A stretch of DNA of 55,229 nucleotides, taken from assembly GCF_001400735.1 (NCBI RefSeq), contig NZ_LJPW01000190.1:1-55229 (forward strand), written 5' to 3'. The stretch is from Pseudomonas caricapapayae. Lineage in GTDB: Bacteria > Pseudomonadota > Gammaproteobacteria > Pseudomonadales > Pseudomonadaceae. A program made the position numbers and the translations under genes. The first letter of the stretch is position 1; each line of letters begins with the position of its first letter. The notes under the pieces are model-generated. The model saw only the letters and a program-made list of their open reading frames with translations. It ran no database searches and had not been told where the DNA came from. Of this stretch, positions 8,572-17,062 are shown piece by piece.

Positions 8572-9914
8572 GCACTCACACCATCAAGCGTCTACCCGTA
8601 GACACCGGCGTTTCAGGCTGGGAGGCAATTTCCACACGCTCAGCGCCTGTGCGTATGCTTGATGGGCCGGTGACCGCGGACTGGCTGATTATCGGTGCTG
8701 GTTTCGCGGGGCTCTCGGCGGCACGCAGGCTGTCTCAGCTGCGCCCCGATGACAGGATAGTGGTCATGGATGCTCATGAAGTGGCCAAGGGGCCCGCCGG
8801 TAGAAACTCGGGTTTCATGATTGACGTGCCGCACAGTCTTTCTTCGGGAGAGTATTCAGTAGCCGGGGAATCAGCGACCGCTCTGGAAATTGCCCAGAAC
8901 CGGTTTGCAATCAGGTTCGCCGCTCAGACCGCGCTGGATTACGGCATGAGCGCTGAGACGTTCGATCCGTCAGGAAAGATAAATGCAGCCGCCACTGAGC
9001 GTGGGCTGAAGCTCAATATCAACTACGCCAGTTCGCTGAACAGCATTGGAGAGCAATACGAGCTGTTCGATGCGGTACAAATGCGCGAAATCACTGGCTC
9101 GACCTATTACCAGGGCGGTCTGTACACCCCTGGCGCAGTCATGATCCAGCCTGCGCAGTACATCAGAGACCTGGCAGCCGGGCTGGAGGGGAAGGTGACT
9201 CTGTTTGAGCGCTCCCCGGTTATCGAGTTGTCCCCGGCGGGCAGTGGCTGGATTGCCCGGTCTCACCGTGGCGTGGTCAATGCGCCGAAAGTGATTCTTG
9301 CAGTCAATGGTCACATTGAGGATTTCGGGCATTTTCAGGGCCGTCTGTTACATGTCTTCACTTATGCGTCGATGACGGCCGGGTACCGGGATGATCAGTT
9401 CAACAAGGTCGTACCCGGCAAGGCAAGGTGGGCGTTGTTACCCGCCGACCCGATGGGGGCCACGCTGCGCAAGATCAGCGCTAACGGCCTGTCACGCATC
9501 GTTATCAGAACTCGGTTTACCTATGATCCGAGCATCCAGGTGACGCCACGGCGCGTTGCCGCCGTGGCTGAAGAACAGCGGCACTCCCTGGATTTGCGTT
9601 TTCCCGAACTGAAGCACACACCGCTCGAATTCAGTTGGGCAGGGCGACTCTGCCTGAGCCGCAACAGCGCGCCAGCGTTTGGCGAAATTGAACAGAATCT
9701 GTATTCGGCCTGCTGTGAAAATGGCTTGGGTACCGTCAAAAGTACGTTGGCAGGCGTCATGGCTGCCGAGTTGGCGACGGGCACCCATTCGAAAATCCTT
9801 GAAAGTTTCAGTCATAGCCCTGGGCCTAGCAGGCTACCGCCCAGACTTCTGACCAGATTGGGCGTCAATTCGGTCATTCGCTGGCAAGAATTCAAAGCGG
9901 GAAAAGAAGGATGA
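8568..9914 (+). CDS. FAD-dependent oxidoreductase, DAO family
   Basis: A 448-residue D-amino-acid-oxidase-fold protein. The FAD Rossmann motif IIGAGFAG is at 41-48, GPAGRNSGFM follows at about 83-92 as in PuuB/glycine-oxidase-like enzymes, and the C-terminal ENGLGTVKST segment replaces the usual GHG.G..  FAD-contact loop. ATGA overlap with the ALDH gene shows translational coupling. In this operon it probably oxidises a cyclic D-imino acid such as cis-4-hydroxy-D-proline to a pyrroline carboxylate, feeding the DapA-family enzyme. The substrate is inference; gamma-glutamylputrescine-type amine oxidation is the main alternative. Confidence 0.88.
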   Translation: MSTHTIKRLPVDTGVSGWEAISTRSAPVRMLDGPVTADWLIIGAGFAGLSAARRLSQLRPDDRIVVMDAHEVAKGPAGRNSGFMIDVPHSLSSGEYSVAGESATALEIAQNRFAIRFAAQTALDYGMSAETFDPSGKINAAATERGLKLNINYASSLNSIGEQYELFDAVQMREITGSTYYQGGLYTPGAVMIQPAQYIRDLAAGLEGKVTLFERSPVIELSPAGSGWIARSHRGVVNAPKVILAVNGHIEDFGHFQGRLLHVFTYASMTAGYRDDQFNKVVPGKARWALLPADPMGATLRKISANGLSRIVIRTRFTYDPSIQVTPRRVAAVAEEQRHSLDLRFPELKHTPLEFSWAGRLCLSRNSAPAFGEIEQNLYSACCENGLGTVKSTLAGVMAAELATGTHSKILESFSHSPGPSRLPPRLLTRLGVNSVIRWQEFKAGKEG

Positions 9915-9981
9915 AATTGATTTAAATCATTGGCTTTTTCAAAGCCTGAGTTAGTTCCATAACGTAAAGCGGGGATACTCT

Positions 9982-10830
9982 ATGAACACGATCTGGAAGA
10001 CAGTCTGTGCGGTTGTTATTGTCGGCTTGATGAGTCTGCAGGCTCAGGCAGAAGAAAAAACCATCACCATGGGCACCATGAACTGGGAAGACTTGACGCC
10101 CATCACCGGCGTCACCAAAAAAGTACTCGAAAACGCTGGCTACACAGTCAAAGTGATTGAGTTTTCCGAGTGGGGGATTGCCTACGCGGCCCTGACCAAG
10201 GGCGATGTTCAGGTTCTGGCTTCACAGACGGACTATGCCGCGTCTGATTACTGGAACAAGAATAAGAATAAGCTCGAGAAATTGTCCCCAGTGTCGTTCG
10301 GTCTTTATCAAGGGCTTGCGGTCCCCCGTTATGTCGACATCGACTCTATCGAACAACTCAATGCCCATTCTGAACAGCTCGGCGGCAAGATCATCGGCAT
10401 TGAGCCAGGTTCAGGCTTGATGAGCGATGCCGCTGACGTGGTCAAGGCATATGACCTCACACTCAAGTTGATTGAGGGCAGCACCTCGGCGATGACGGCA
10501 GCGTTGAAATCAGCCGTTGATCGCAAGGAGTGGGTCGCCGTGACCGTCTGGGATCCATCCTGGATGACCAAAAAATTCGACCTTAAATTCCTCAAGGATC
10601 CAAAAGGGATCTTACCGCCGCTGCAGGGCTACTACTGGATTGGTCATAAAGGCTTTGCTGAAGCCAATCCACGCGCTCGCGAACTGATGGCAAGTGTTTA
10701 CGTGCCAATCGCCGACATCACTTCGATGAACGCCGAGGTCAAGGATGGCAAGACTATGGACCAGGCAGTTCAGGGCTGGACTGATAGCCATAGCGATCTG
10801 TTAAAGCGTTGGGGAAACGTCAAGAACTGA
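9982..10830 (+). CDS. Periplasmic binding protein, OpuAC/ProX type
   Basis: A 282-residue solute-binding protein with an N-terminal signal peptide (hydrophobic core after Lys6, cleavage likely after AQA at residue 23). The mature part has the glycine-betaine/choline-binding OpuAC layout: ITMGTMNWEDLTPITG near the start, FSEWGIAYAALTKGDV, and a C-terminal VTVWDPSWM segment. Trp residues (in NWEDL, SEWG, VWDPSWM) could make the aromatic cage used for quaternary amines, which supports a betaine-like or imino-acid ligand. It is the first gene of the importer block. Confidence 0.88.
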   Translation: MNTIWKTVCAVVIVGLMSLQAQAEEKTITMGTMNWEDLTPITGVTKKVLENAGYTVKVIEFSEWGIAYAALTKGDVQVLASQTDYAASDYWNKNKNKLEKLSPVSFGLYQGLAVPRYVDIDSIEQLNAHSEQLGGKIIGIEPGSGLMSDAADVVKAYDLTLKLIEGSTSAMTAALKSAVDRKEWVAVTVWDPSWMTKKFDLKFLKDPKGILPPLQGYYWIGHKGFAEANPRARELMASVYVPIADITSMNAEVKDGKTMDQAVQGWTDSHSDLLKRWGNVKN

Positions 10831-10877
10831 GTATTTCTTTTTATATGTGCCACTGCCGCCCTTTGATTAATTAGAGA

Positions 10878-10895
10878 AGCCGGTACAAACCGGCT
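10878..10895 (+). other. Intergenic hairpin after the binding-protein gene
   Basis: AGCCGGT (10878-10884), loop ACAA, ACCGGCT (10889-10895): a 7-bp perfect stem without a following T run. It lies between binding-protein and ATPase genes, where such hairpins commonly protect the upstream mRNA and lower downstream expression. Confidence 0.45.
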
Positions 10896-10909
10896 CGACG
10901 GGTTACAAA

Positions 10910-12028
10910 ATGACAACGGCCAAAATAGACCCTAACGAAGTGCTGGTTGATTGCCAGTCGGTTTGGAAAATCTTCGGTAAAAGTGCACCTGCGGCGATGG
11001 ATGCTGTCGCTCAGCGTGGGCTGACCAAGACCCAGATACTGCAAGAATACAGCTGCGTAGTCGGCGTCTCGGATGTCAGTCTCCAGGTTAGACGTGGGGA
11101 GATTTTCTGCATCATGGGCTTGTCTGGCAGTGGGAAATCCACGCTGATCAGGCTTCTCAACAAACTCATCACACCGAGCGCCGGAAAGGTGTTTGTCAAA
11201 GGCAAGGACCTGTCCGCTCTGTCAGCCGCGCAATTGCGCGAGGTGCGAGCCCGGCACATCGGCATGGTTTTTCAGAGCGTCGCCCTGTTGCCCAACCGAA
11301 CGGTACTGGAAAACACGGCATTCGGCCTGGAAGTTCAGGGCGTTGGGAGAGCTGCGCGTTACAAGGTGGCCGAAAGTGCGCTGGCCAAGGTGGGTTTGAG
11401 TGAGTGGTCTTCCCGCTATCCGAATGAATTGTCGGGCGGAATGCAACAGCGGGTCGGTCTGGCCAGGGTGATCACTGCAGATCCGGAAGTGATCCTGATG
11501 GATGAACCGTTCAGCGCTCTGGATCCGCTGATTCGCCGGCAACTTCAGGATGAGTTTCGACAGTTGACCAAGGAGCTTGGCAAGTCTGCGGTGTTCATTA
11601 CTCACGATCTGGACGAAGCGATACGCATCGGTGATCGGATTGCAATCATGAAAGACGGAGTCATCATCCAGGTGGGAACGGCCGAAGAAATCGTGCTCAA
11701 CCCTGCCGACGACTACGTGGCAGAGTTTGTCGCCGGGATTTCCCGGCTGCATCTGGTCAAAGCCCATTCGGTGATGACTCCTGTCGAGCCATTCAAGGCG
11801 GCAAACCCTGCCTGTGATATTTCCAGGCTACTCAGGACTGTCCCGGGCGCGGACATCAATGAACTGATCGGCCTGACCATGAAGTCGAAGCGTGATGCCC
11901 TCGCGGTAGTCGACAACGGTGTGGTGGTGGGCATCATTACCCCTCGTGATCTGCTGCGCGGCGTACAGGGTATTCCGAAAGAGTTCGCTGTGTCGCCAGC
12001 GGCCATCACCCTGGAGGCGTCGACATGA
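10910..12028 (+). CDS. ABC importer ATPase with CBS region, ProV/OpuAA type
   Basis: A 372-residue cytoplasmic ATPase. Walker A GLSGSGKST is at 70-78, signature LSGGMQQR at 174-181, Walker B ILMDEP at 195-200, and the switch His follows in FITHDLDEA. An N-terminal extension of about 50 residues before the ABC core and a C-terminal region (about 280-372) with a CBS-like stretch (RDALAVVDNGVVVGIITPRD) are both typical of quaternary-amine ATPases that sense ionic strength. It overlaps the first permease gene by ATGA. Confidence 0.93.
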   Translation: MTTAKIDPNEVLVDCQSVWKIFGKSAPAAMDAVAQRGLTKTQILQEYSCVVGVSDVSLQVRRGEIFCIMGLSGSGKSTLIRLLNKLITPSAGKVFVKGKDLSALSAAQLREVRARHIGMVFQSVALLPNRTVLENTAFGLEVQGVGRAARYKVAESALAKVGLSEWSSRYPNELSGGMQQRVGLARVITADPEVILMDEPFSALDPLIRRQLQDEFRQLTKELGKSAVFITHDLDEAIRIGDRIAIMKDGVIIQVGTAEEIVLNPADDYVAEFVAGISRLHLVKAHSVMTPVEPFKAANPACDISRLLRTVPGADINELIGLTMKSKRDALAVVDNGVVVGIITPRDLLRGVQGIPKEFAVSPAAITLEAST

Positions 12029-12873
12029 ACACGCCTGATTATTCCGAGCAGTTTGATTCGCTCATTGACTCCGCTCTGGAGTGGCTGTCGGATCATGGCG
12101 AGTTGCTGTTTGGTGCTGCCAACGCTGTGCTCAACCGTCTCTACAACGGTGTCTTATGGTGCATTGCCTATCCCTCTTACTACGTGATTGCGTTGATCAT
12201 CGCAGTAATCGGCTGGCGCGTGATCGGCGTACGCTTTGCAGTCCTGGCGGCACTGGCGCTGATGTTCTGCGCCTTGATCGGCTTGTGGCCGGAGACCGTG
12301 AGTACCCTCGCTCTTGTGCTCACAGCTACGGTGCTGGCATTGGTGGTCGGTATTCCTCTGGGGGTGCTTGCTGGTCTTGCTCCAGCGTTTGATCGGGTCG
12401 TGGACCCGTGCCTGGACCTTGTGCAGACCATGCCACCCTACATCTATCTTTTGCCGGCAATCGCGGTCCTGGGCTATGGGCCTGCCACGGCGCTGCTGGC
12501 AACATTCATCGTGGCGCTGCCTCCGGCAATGCGCCTTACTTCTCTGGGTATCCGCATGACTCCGAATGAGTTCATCGAGCTGGGCAATGCCAGTGGCGTC
12601 ACCGGGTTACAGATGTTCTTCAAGATTCGCCTGCCGTTCGCCATGCCCAGCATCATGGCAGGTGTCAACCAGAGCCTGATGATGGCGTTCGGGATGGTAG
12701 TCATTGCCGGCATCGTCGGTTCTGGCGGATTGGGCCAGGCAATCTATGGTGCAGTACGCACGCTGGATATCGCCAAGTCGATCAACGCAGCAATCGCTAT
12801 CGTGATTCTGACAATGATTCTGGATCGACTCGCGCAGGCAGCTGCCCGCGCACGCGCGGGAGATAGCCAATGA
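12025..12873 (+). CDS. ABC permease 1, ProW/OpuAB type
   Basis: A 282-residue inner-membrane permease with about six hydrophobic segments. The BPD-transport signature is in the C-terminal half (MTPNEFIELGNASGVTGLQMFFKI region, about residues 178-200), which contacts the ATPase. A hydrophilic N-terminal tail of about 45 residues precedes the first membrane segment, as in ProW. Coupled by ATGA overlaps to the ATPase upstream and the second permease downstream. Confidence 0.9.
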   Translation: MNTPDYSEQFDSLIDSALEWLSDHGELLFGAANAVLNRLYNGVLWCIAYPSYYVIALIIAVIGWRVIGVRFAVLAALALMFCALIGLWPETVSTLALVLTATVLALVVGIPLGVLAGLAPAFDRVVDPCLDLVQTMPPYIYLLPAIAVLGYGPATALLATFIVALPPAMRLTSLGIRMTPNEFIELGNASGVTGLQMFFKIRLPFAMPSIMAGVNQSLMMAFGMVVIAGIVGSGGLGQAIYGAVRTLDIAKSINAAIAIVILTMILDRLAQAAARARAGDSQ

Positions 12874-13721
12874 GCACGCCTGACATTCGCTTCTCGCCCG
12901 GAGACTACCTGGTGCCGGGGGTGGATTGGTTGAATGCCAACCTGCACGGCTTGTTTGTTGGCGTCAGCCAAGTGGTCGAAGCGGTATTGGGTCTGGTCGA
13001 GCGTGCATTGCTTGCACCGCACCCTTACTTGTCGATCGCCATTGTCATGATCGCAGCGATGCTCCTCGCTAATAAGCGGGTCGCGGTGTTCGTGGGGTTG
13101 ATGCTGACTTTTTGCCTGGTGTCTGGCCTGTGGGTCGCCTCCATGCAAACAATTGCACTGGTATCCGTTGCGGTGCTGATATCTGTGTCGATTGCGTTCC
13201 CTTTAGGGGTACTGGCGGCTCGGATAAAGAAGGTCGACGACATCTTTTTGCCGATCCTGAACATCATGCAGACAGTGCCACCCTGGGTTTACCTGATCCC
13301 GGCAGTGATGCTGTTCAGCTTGGGCCGCGTACCGGCAATCATTGCCACCATTGTCTATGGCATCCCGCCAATGCTCAGGCTGACGACCCTGGCGTTCAAA
13401 CAGCTGCCCAAGGACCTGCTCGAGTTGGGCCAGGCTTCTGGCGCTTCGCCAAGGGACATCCTGTTCAAGATAGAGCTGCCAACTGCTGCCCCGACACTGA
13501 TGGTAGGGCTGAATCAGTGCATCCTTATGTCGCTGGCCATGGTTGTTCTCGCCGGCCTGGTAGGTGCGGGCGGTCTGGGTGCTGAGGTGACGCGGGGTTT
13601 ATCGCGCATGGAGATGGGACTGGGGCTTCGCGCTGGCCTGGCCATCGTCGCCGTTGCCTTGTTGATGGATCGACTGTCTCGCGGCGCCTTGCAGCGCCAT
13701 TCGCCGGCGAGACTGGGTTAG
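12870..13721 (+). CDS. ABC permease 2, ProW/OpuAB type
   Basis: A 283-residue paralogue of the preceding permease: same topology, and a shared signature block (PKDLLELGQASGASPRDILF, near residues 180-200). Two distinct permeases in tandem suggest a heterodimeric channel rather than the usual ProW homodimer. ATGA overlap with permease 1; 11 bp to the racemase-like gene. Confidence 0.9.
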   Translation: MSTPDIRFSPGDYLVPGVDWLNANLHGLFVGVSQVVEAVLGLVERALLAPHPYLSIAIVMIAAMLLANKRVAVFVGLMLTFCLVSGLWVASMQTIALVSVAVLISVSIAFPLGVLAARIKKVDDIFLPILNIMQTVPPWVYLIPAVMLFSLGRVPAIIATIVYGIPPMLRLTTLAFKQLPKDLLELGQASGASPRDILFKIELPTAAPTLMVGLNQCILMSLAMVVLAGLVGAGGLGAEVTRGLSRMEMGLGLRAGLAIVAVALLMDRLSRGALQRHSPARLG

Positions 13722-13732
13722 GAAGGTTTAGC

Positions 13733-14731
13733 ATGAGACGCAGTTTCTTCTGTATCGACTCACACGCTTGCGGTAATCCGGTCCGGGTAGTGGCGGGGGG
13801 CGGGCCGCTGCTTCCTTCAGCTTCCATGGCTGAAAGACGCGAAATTTTCGTACGCAAACACGATTGGGTCCGCACCGCACTAATGTTTGAACCGCGGGGG
13901 CACGACATCATGTCCGGGGTCATTATCTATCCTTCGGTCCGTGAAGATTGCGACTTCGGCGCGCTGTTCATCGAGGTCAGTGGTTGCCTGCCGATGTGTG
14001 GTGCCGGCACCATCGGGCTGTCGACCGTAGTAATCGAAGAAGGCCTGATCGTACCCCGCGAGCCCGGTAGGCTGGCAATTGAAACGCCTGCGGGTCGTGT
14101 GGATGTGGATTACTCCCTGGAGGGCGAATCGGTCGACTCCATCCGGCTGTTCAACGTTGCGAGTTATCTGCATAGTGCAGATTTGCAGGTGGATGTGCCA
14201 GGCGTCGGACCGCTCAATGTGGACATCGCGTATGGCGGCAATTTTTACGCAATCGTTGAGCCGCAAGAGAACTGGGCAGGTTTTGAAGGGCTGAATGCGT
14301 CAAGTATCGTGGAGCTGAGCCGCCAGCTTCGCGATGCTCTCGGCATCATTTGTAACCCGGTACATCCTGAAAACAGTCGGATCAGCGGGGTGCATCACAT
14401 AATCTGGTGTGACAAACCACAGAACGCAACCGCTCACGGTCGATGCGCTGTCTTTTATGGTGATAAAGCCATTGACCGTTCACCAGGCGGGACGGGGACC
14501 TCTGCGCGGATGGCGCAGCTCTACGGAAAGGGACGCTTGCAAGTGGGTGAAACTTTCCGTAATGAGAGCCTCATTGGCACAATCTTCGAAGGTAAAGTCG
14601 AAGCCGCCGTCAACGTTGGCACTTTTGAGGGCATCAAGCCAAGTGTCACTGGCTGGGCAGAAATCATCGGCCACAACACTATATTCGTGGACGACAAAGA
14701 TCCGCTTGCTCATGGTTTTCAGCTCGCTTGA
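13733..14731 (+). CDS. Proline racemase / hydroxyproline epimerase-like protein with altered active site
   Basis: A 332-residue proline-racemase-superfamily protein of normal length. The N-terminus FFCIDSHACGNPVRVV and the whole fold match 4-hydroxyproline epimerases. The first catalytic Cys is present (Cys89, in LPMCGAGTIG), but the usual MCGH is MCGA. The second catalytic position, normally SPCGTGT, reads SPGGTGT (Gly252). Known active-site pairs in this family are Cys/Cys and Ser/Cys (racemase, epimerase) and Cys/Thr (trans-3-hydroxyproline dehydratase); Cys/Gly fits none of these. It could be a one-base dehydratase-like enzyme, an unknown activity, or inactive. It closes the importer block. 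Confidence 0.85.
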   Translation: MRRSFFCIDSHACGNPVRVVAGGGPLLPSASMAERREIFVRKHDWVRTALMFEPRGHDIMSGVIIYPSVREDCDFGALFIEVSGCLPMCGAGTIGLSTVVIEEGLIVPREPGRLAIETPAGRVDVDYSLEGESVDSIRLFNVASYLHSADLQVDVPGVGPLNVDIAYGGNFYAIVEPQENWAGFEGLNASSIVELSRQLRDALGIICNPVHPENSRISGVHHIIWCDKPQNATAHGRCAVFYGDKAIDRSPGGTGTSARMAQLYGKGRLQVGETFRNESLIGTIFEGKVEAAVNVGTFEGIKPSVTGWAEIIGHNTIFVDDKDPLAHGFQLA

Positions 14732-14818
14732 GGTTCCTGCGCACTTCGCACTCAGTGAGCGACGCCAGGGCGCGGGAATGAAGAGCGAAGCGAGTATGCG
14801 AGTAATAACGAGTCGAGC

Positions 14819-15832
14819 ATGAGTGAAAGACGGCAATTCAGCGGCGGTATGAAAGGCAAAAACCTGCGTTATGTGGCGGGTGAGCGCCGCTACAACTCCT
14901 CCCAGACCAAGGCTGGGTTTCTGCTGCTTGAGCATTTTTCGCTGCCAGCCTTCACTCAGGCACTGGACACCATCGTCACGGCGAATCTCCTGCGTCCGGG
15001 ACTGTTTGCTTCCCGAACCTTTGCGCTGCACCACGAGGAGGTGATCAGTGATCTGGGGTTGATCATCCGCCCCGACGTTCGCCTCGACACAGAAAACCTC
15101 CAGACGCTGGATTTGCTAGTCATCTGCGGGGGGTACCGTACGCCTCTTAAAGCCAGCCCCGAACTGATCGGCTTGCTGAGGACCGCCGCCGAGCGAGGTC
15201 TTACGCTGGCCGGGCTCTGGAATGGCGCATGGTTTTTGGGAGTCAGCGGCTTGCTGGACGGCTATCGCTGCGCCATTCATCCAGAGCATCGACCGTCGAT
15301 GGCTGAGGCCTGCAAATTGTCTCATGTCACCAGCGAGCCCTATGTCGTGGATCGGGATCGACTCACCGCTTCCAGCCCGGCAGGTGCCTACCATATGGCG
15401 CTGGAATGGATCAAAACATTGCACGACAAGGCGCTCGTTGAAGGCATAGAAGACATTCTGTCTTTCGAAGAGTCGCGTTATCGGCGCGTTAAAGCATCGC
15501 CGCATATCTCAGTAAGTGCGCCTCTGCGCGAGGTCGTCAAACTCATGGACGCCAATCTGGAAGAGCCTCTGGAGATGGAGCAGCTGGCGGTCTATGCGGG
15601 GCGTTCCCGGCGCCAGGTCGAACGCCTTTTCAAAGAGCAATTAGGTACCACTCCGCAGCGCTACTATCTAGAGCTGCGGATTACCGAAGCGCGACGATTG
15701 CTGCAATACACAGAGATGTCCCAAGTGGAGGTGCTGGTGGCGTGCGGATTTGTATCGCCCAGCCACTTCAGCAAATGCTACAGCTCATATTTTGGATACC
15801 GGCCTTCCAAAGAAGTACGCTTGGCCAGATGA
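14819..15832 (+). CDS. GATase1-like AraC-family activator
   Basis: A 337-residue regulator: a DJ-1/PfpI (class I glutamine amidotransferase-like) sensor at about residues 25-200, then a two-HTH AraC domain at about 235-335 (MEQLAVYAGRSRRQVERLF and VEVLVACGFVSPSHFSKCY). The nucleophile elbow reads AGLWNGAWFL, without Cys, as in GbdR, CdhR and ArgR of pseudomonads, which sense betaine, carnitine and arginine metabolites. By analogy it probably activates the 6150-14731 operon on sensing its substrate. The ATG at 14819 lacks a clear RBS; an ATG at 14849 is an alternative. Confidence 0.88.
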   Translation: MSERRQFSGGMKGKNLRYVAGERRYNSSQTKAGFLLLEHFSLPAFTQALDTIVTANLLRPGLFASRTFALHHEEVISDLGLIIRPDVRLDTENLQTLDLLVICGGYRTPLKASPELIGLLRTAAERGLTLAGLWNGAWFLGVSGLLDGYRCAIHPEHRPSMAEACKLSHVTSEPYVVDRDRLTASSPAGAYHMALEWIKTLHDKALVEGIEDILSFEESRYRRVKASPHISVSAPLREVVKLMDANLEEPLEMEQLAVYAGRSRRQVERLFKEQLGTTPQRYYLELRITEARRLLQYTEMSQVEVLVACGFVSPSHFSKCYSSYFGYRPSKEVRLAR

Positions 15833-15879
15833 GGTATAAACAACAGGAATTGAAGAAGTGGCGAGAGGGCCCAATCAGG

Positions 15880-16430
15880 TGTTGCAGTATCGCCTTTTCC
15901 GCCTGCTTCTGACCGACTCCACCTCCCAGCCGATCATGTACTGCGCAACACTGATCGATGCCCCGATCCAGGCGATCTGCGCCATGACCTCGCCGATTTT
16001 CATGGACTGATCGCGAACGGATGATTCGCCTGTTGGCCGTGGGCTGCTTCGGCATTCGCTCCGAACGACGGTTGTGCGAAGAGGCTTATTTGAGTCTGGC
16101 GTATCTCTGGCTCTGCCGTCTGAGTCTTGAAGACGAAGTTCCCGATAACTCCACGTTGTCCAAGAATCGTCACGCCATGATCAAGCGGGTTGAATGACAG
16201 TTCGACATTCAACCCGAATCGGTTCATTGGCCGCACCGCTTATGAAACCGTAGCGATGCTGGCCTGGATAATTGACGAATAAAGACATCAAACCACCTGT
16301 GCCGGTTTGGGGCAACATCGAGCGCAAGAACCACAGCCTCTCGATCAGTGATTTCCAATAGCCAATAGAATGAAGAGGCACGGGAATATCGCTTGCTCGA
16401 CCGGACACGCAGCTCCGGGGTCCAGTGGAA
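15880..16430 (+). pseudogene. Decayed IS1182-type transposase
   Basis: Pieces of one transposase lie in successive frames. GDLRHDLADF is at about 15970-16000. MIRLLAVGCFGIRSERRLCEE and then VPDNSTLSKNRH occur in 16021-16197, which ends in a stop. AYETVAMLAWIIDE is near 16220-16280, KDIKPPVPVW..IERKN near 16283-16330, and EEAREYRLLDRTRSS near 16375-16420. These follow the order of IS1182-family transposases. Several frameshifts, in-frame stops and a missing middle show an old inactive copy. No terminal repeats could be placed. Confidence 0.75.
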
Positions 16431-16717
16431 TTGGATGAATATTCGTCATAAGAGCGCGTGTATAACGGGTATTTTGGAATTCGCTGGAGTTTCTTTACAG
16501 GCTCTCAGGATCGCCAAAAATTATTTTGACATGGCTCTAGGACGGTTATTTCAGGTCGAAAAAAAGAGTTGTGCCCCCCACTTGCATCGGCTGTGCTAGC
16601 GATCGTGAATGGCGATTCCTGATAAACACCAGTGTGGCTTTGGCTAGCTTTCAGTGTACGCCCTGAAGTCAGTATTTAATGTTCTTGTGACAGTCCTCAT
16701 GCTGCTTCGGCGTTGCG

Positions 16718-16963
16718 TTGCAGTATTTTTATGCTGCAATGCGTCGGCAGCAGCCCGGCGAGTTCACAGGAGACCTATTCGCTCAGACTCAGCCCGGACG
16801 TAACGGTAACGCGATACGGACGATGGATGCCATCAACGCACGCTGTGGGAGAGGCACGGTGCGCTCTGGAATCGTACCTGCCGAGCCTGGTCGTGGAATG
16901 CGCCGTGAGTTGATGAGCAGGAACTTCACCTTGCACCTGGATCAACTGTGGAGCGTCAATTGA
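16718..16963 (+). pseudogene. UmuC/RulB (Y-family polymerase) C-terminal remnant
   Basis: About 80 codons match the extreme C-terminus of UmuC-type translesion polymerases: GEFTGDLFAQTQP, then MDAINARCGRGTVRSG, then GMRRELMSRNFT and DQLWSV just before the stop. The palm, finger and little-finger domains and the umuD/rulA partner are absent. P. syringae rulB is a known integration target for mobile elements, so this is probably the 3' end of a rulB copy cut off by past insertion. It has no usable start and is surely non-functional. Nothing recognised lies between the IS1182 debris and this remnant (16431-16717). Confidence 0.8.
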
Positions 16964-17062
16964 AGGTGACGGCGTCTCGGACTTCCTTATACTACTCAGC
17001 CCCAAGGCTGCCATGGCGACTCGTGGGCGACCGTTCAAAAGGCGTTACACAAGGACATTGAA

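Noticed and set aside
16431..16717. Possible extra gene between the IS1182 and umuC remnants
   Set aside because: Only short open frames without RBS or recognisable sequence.
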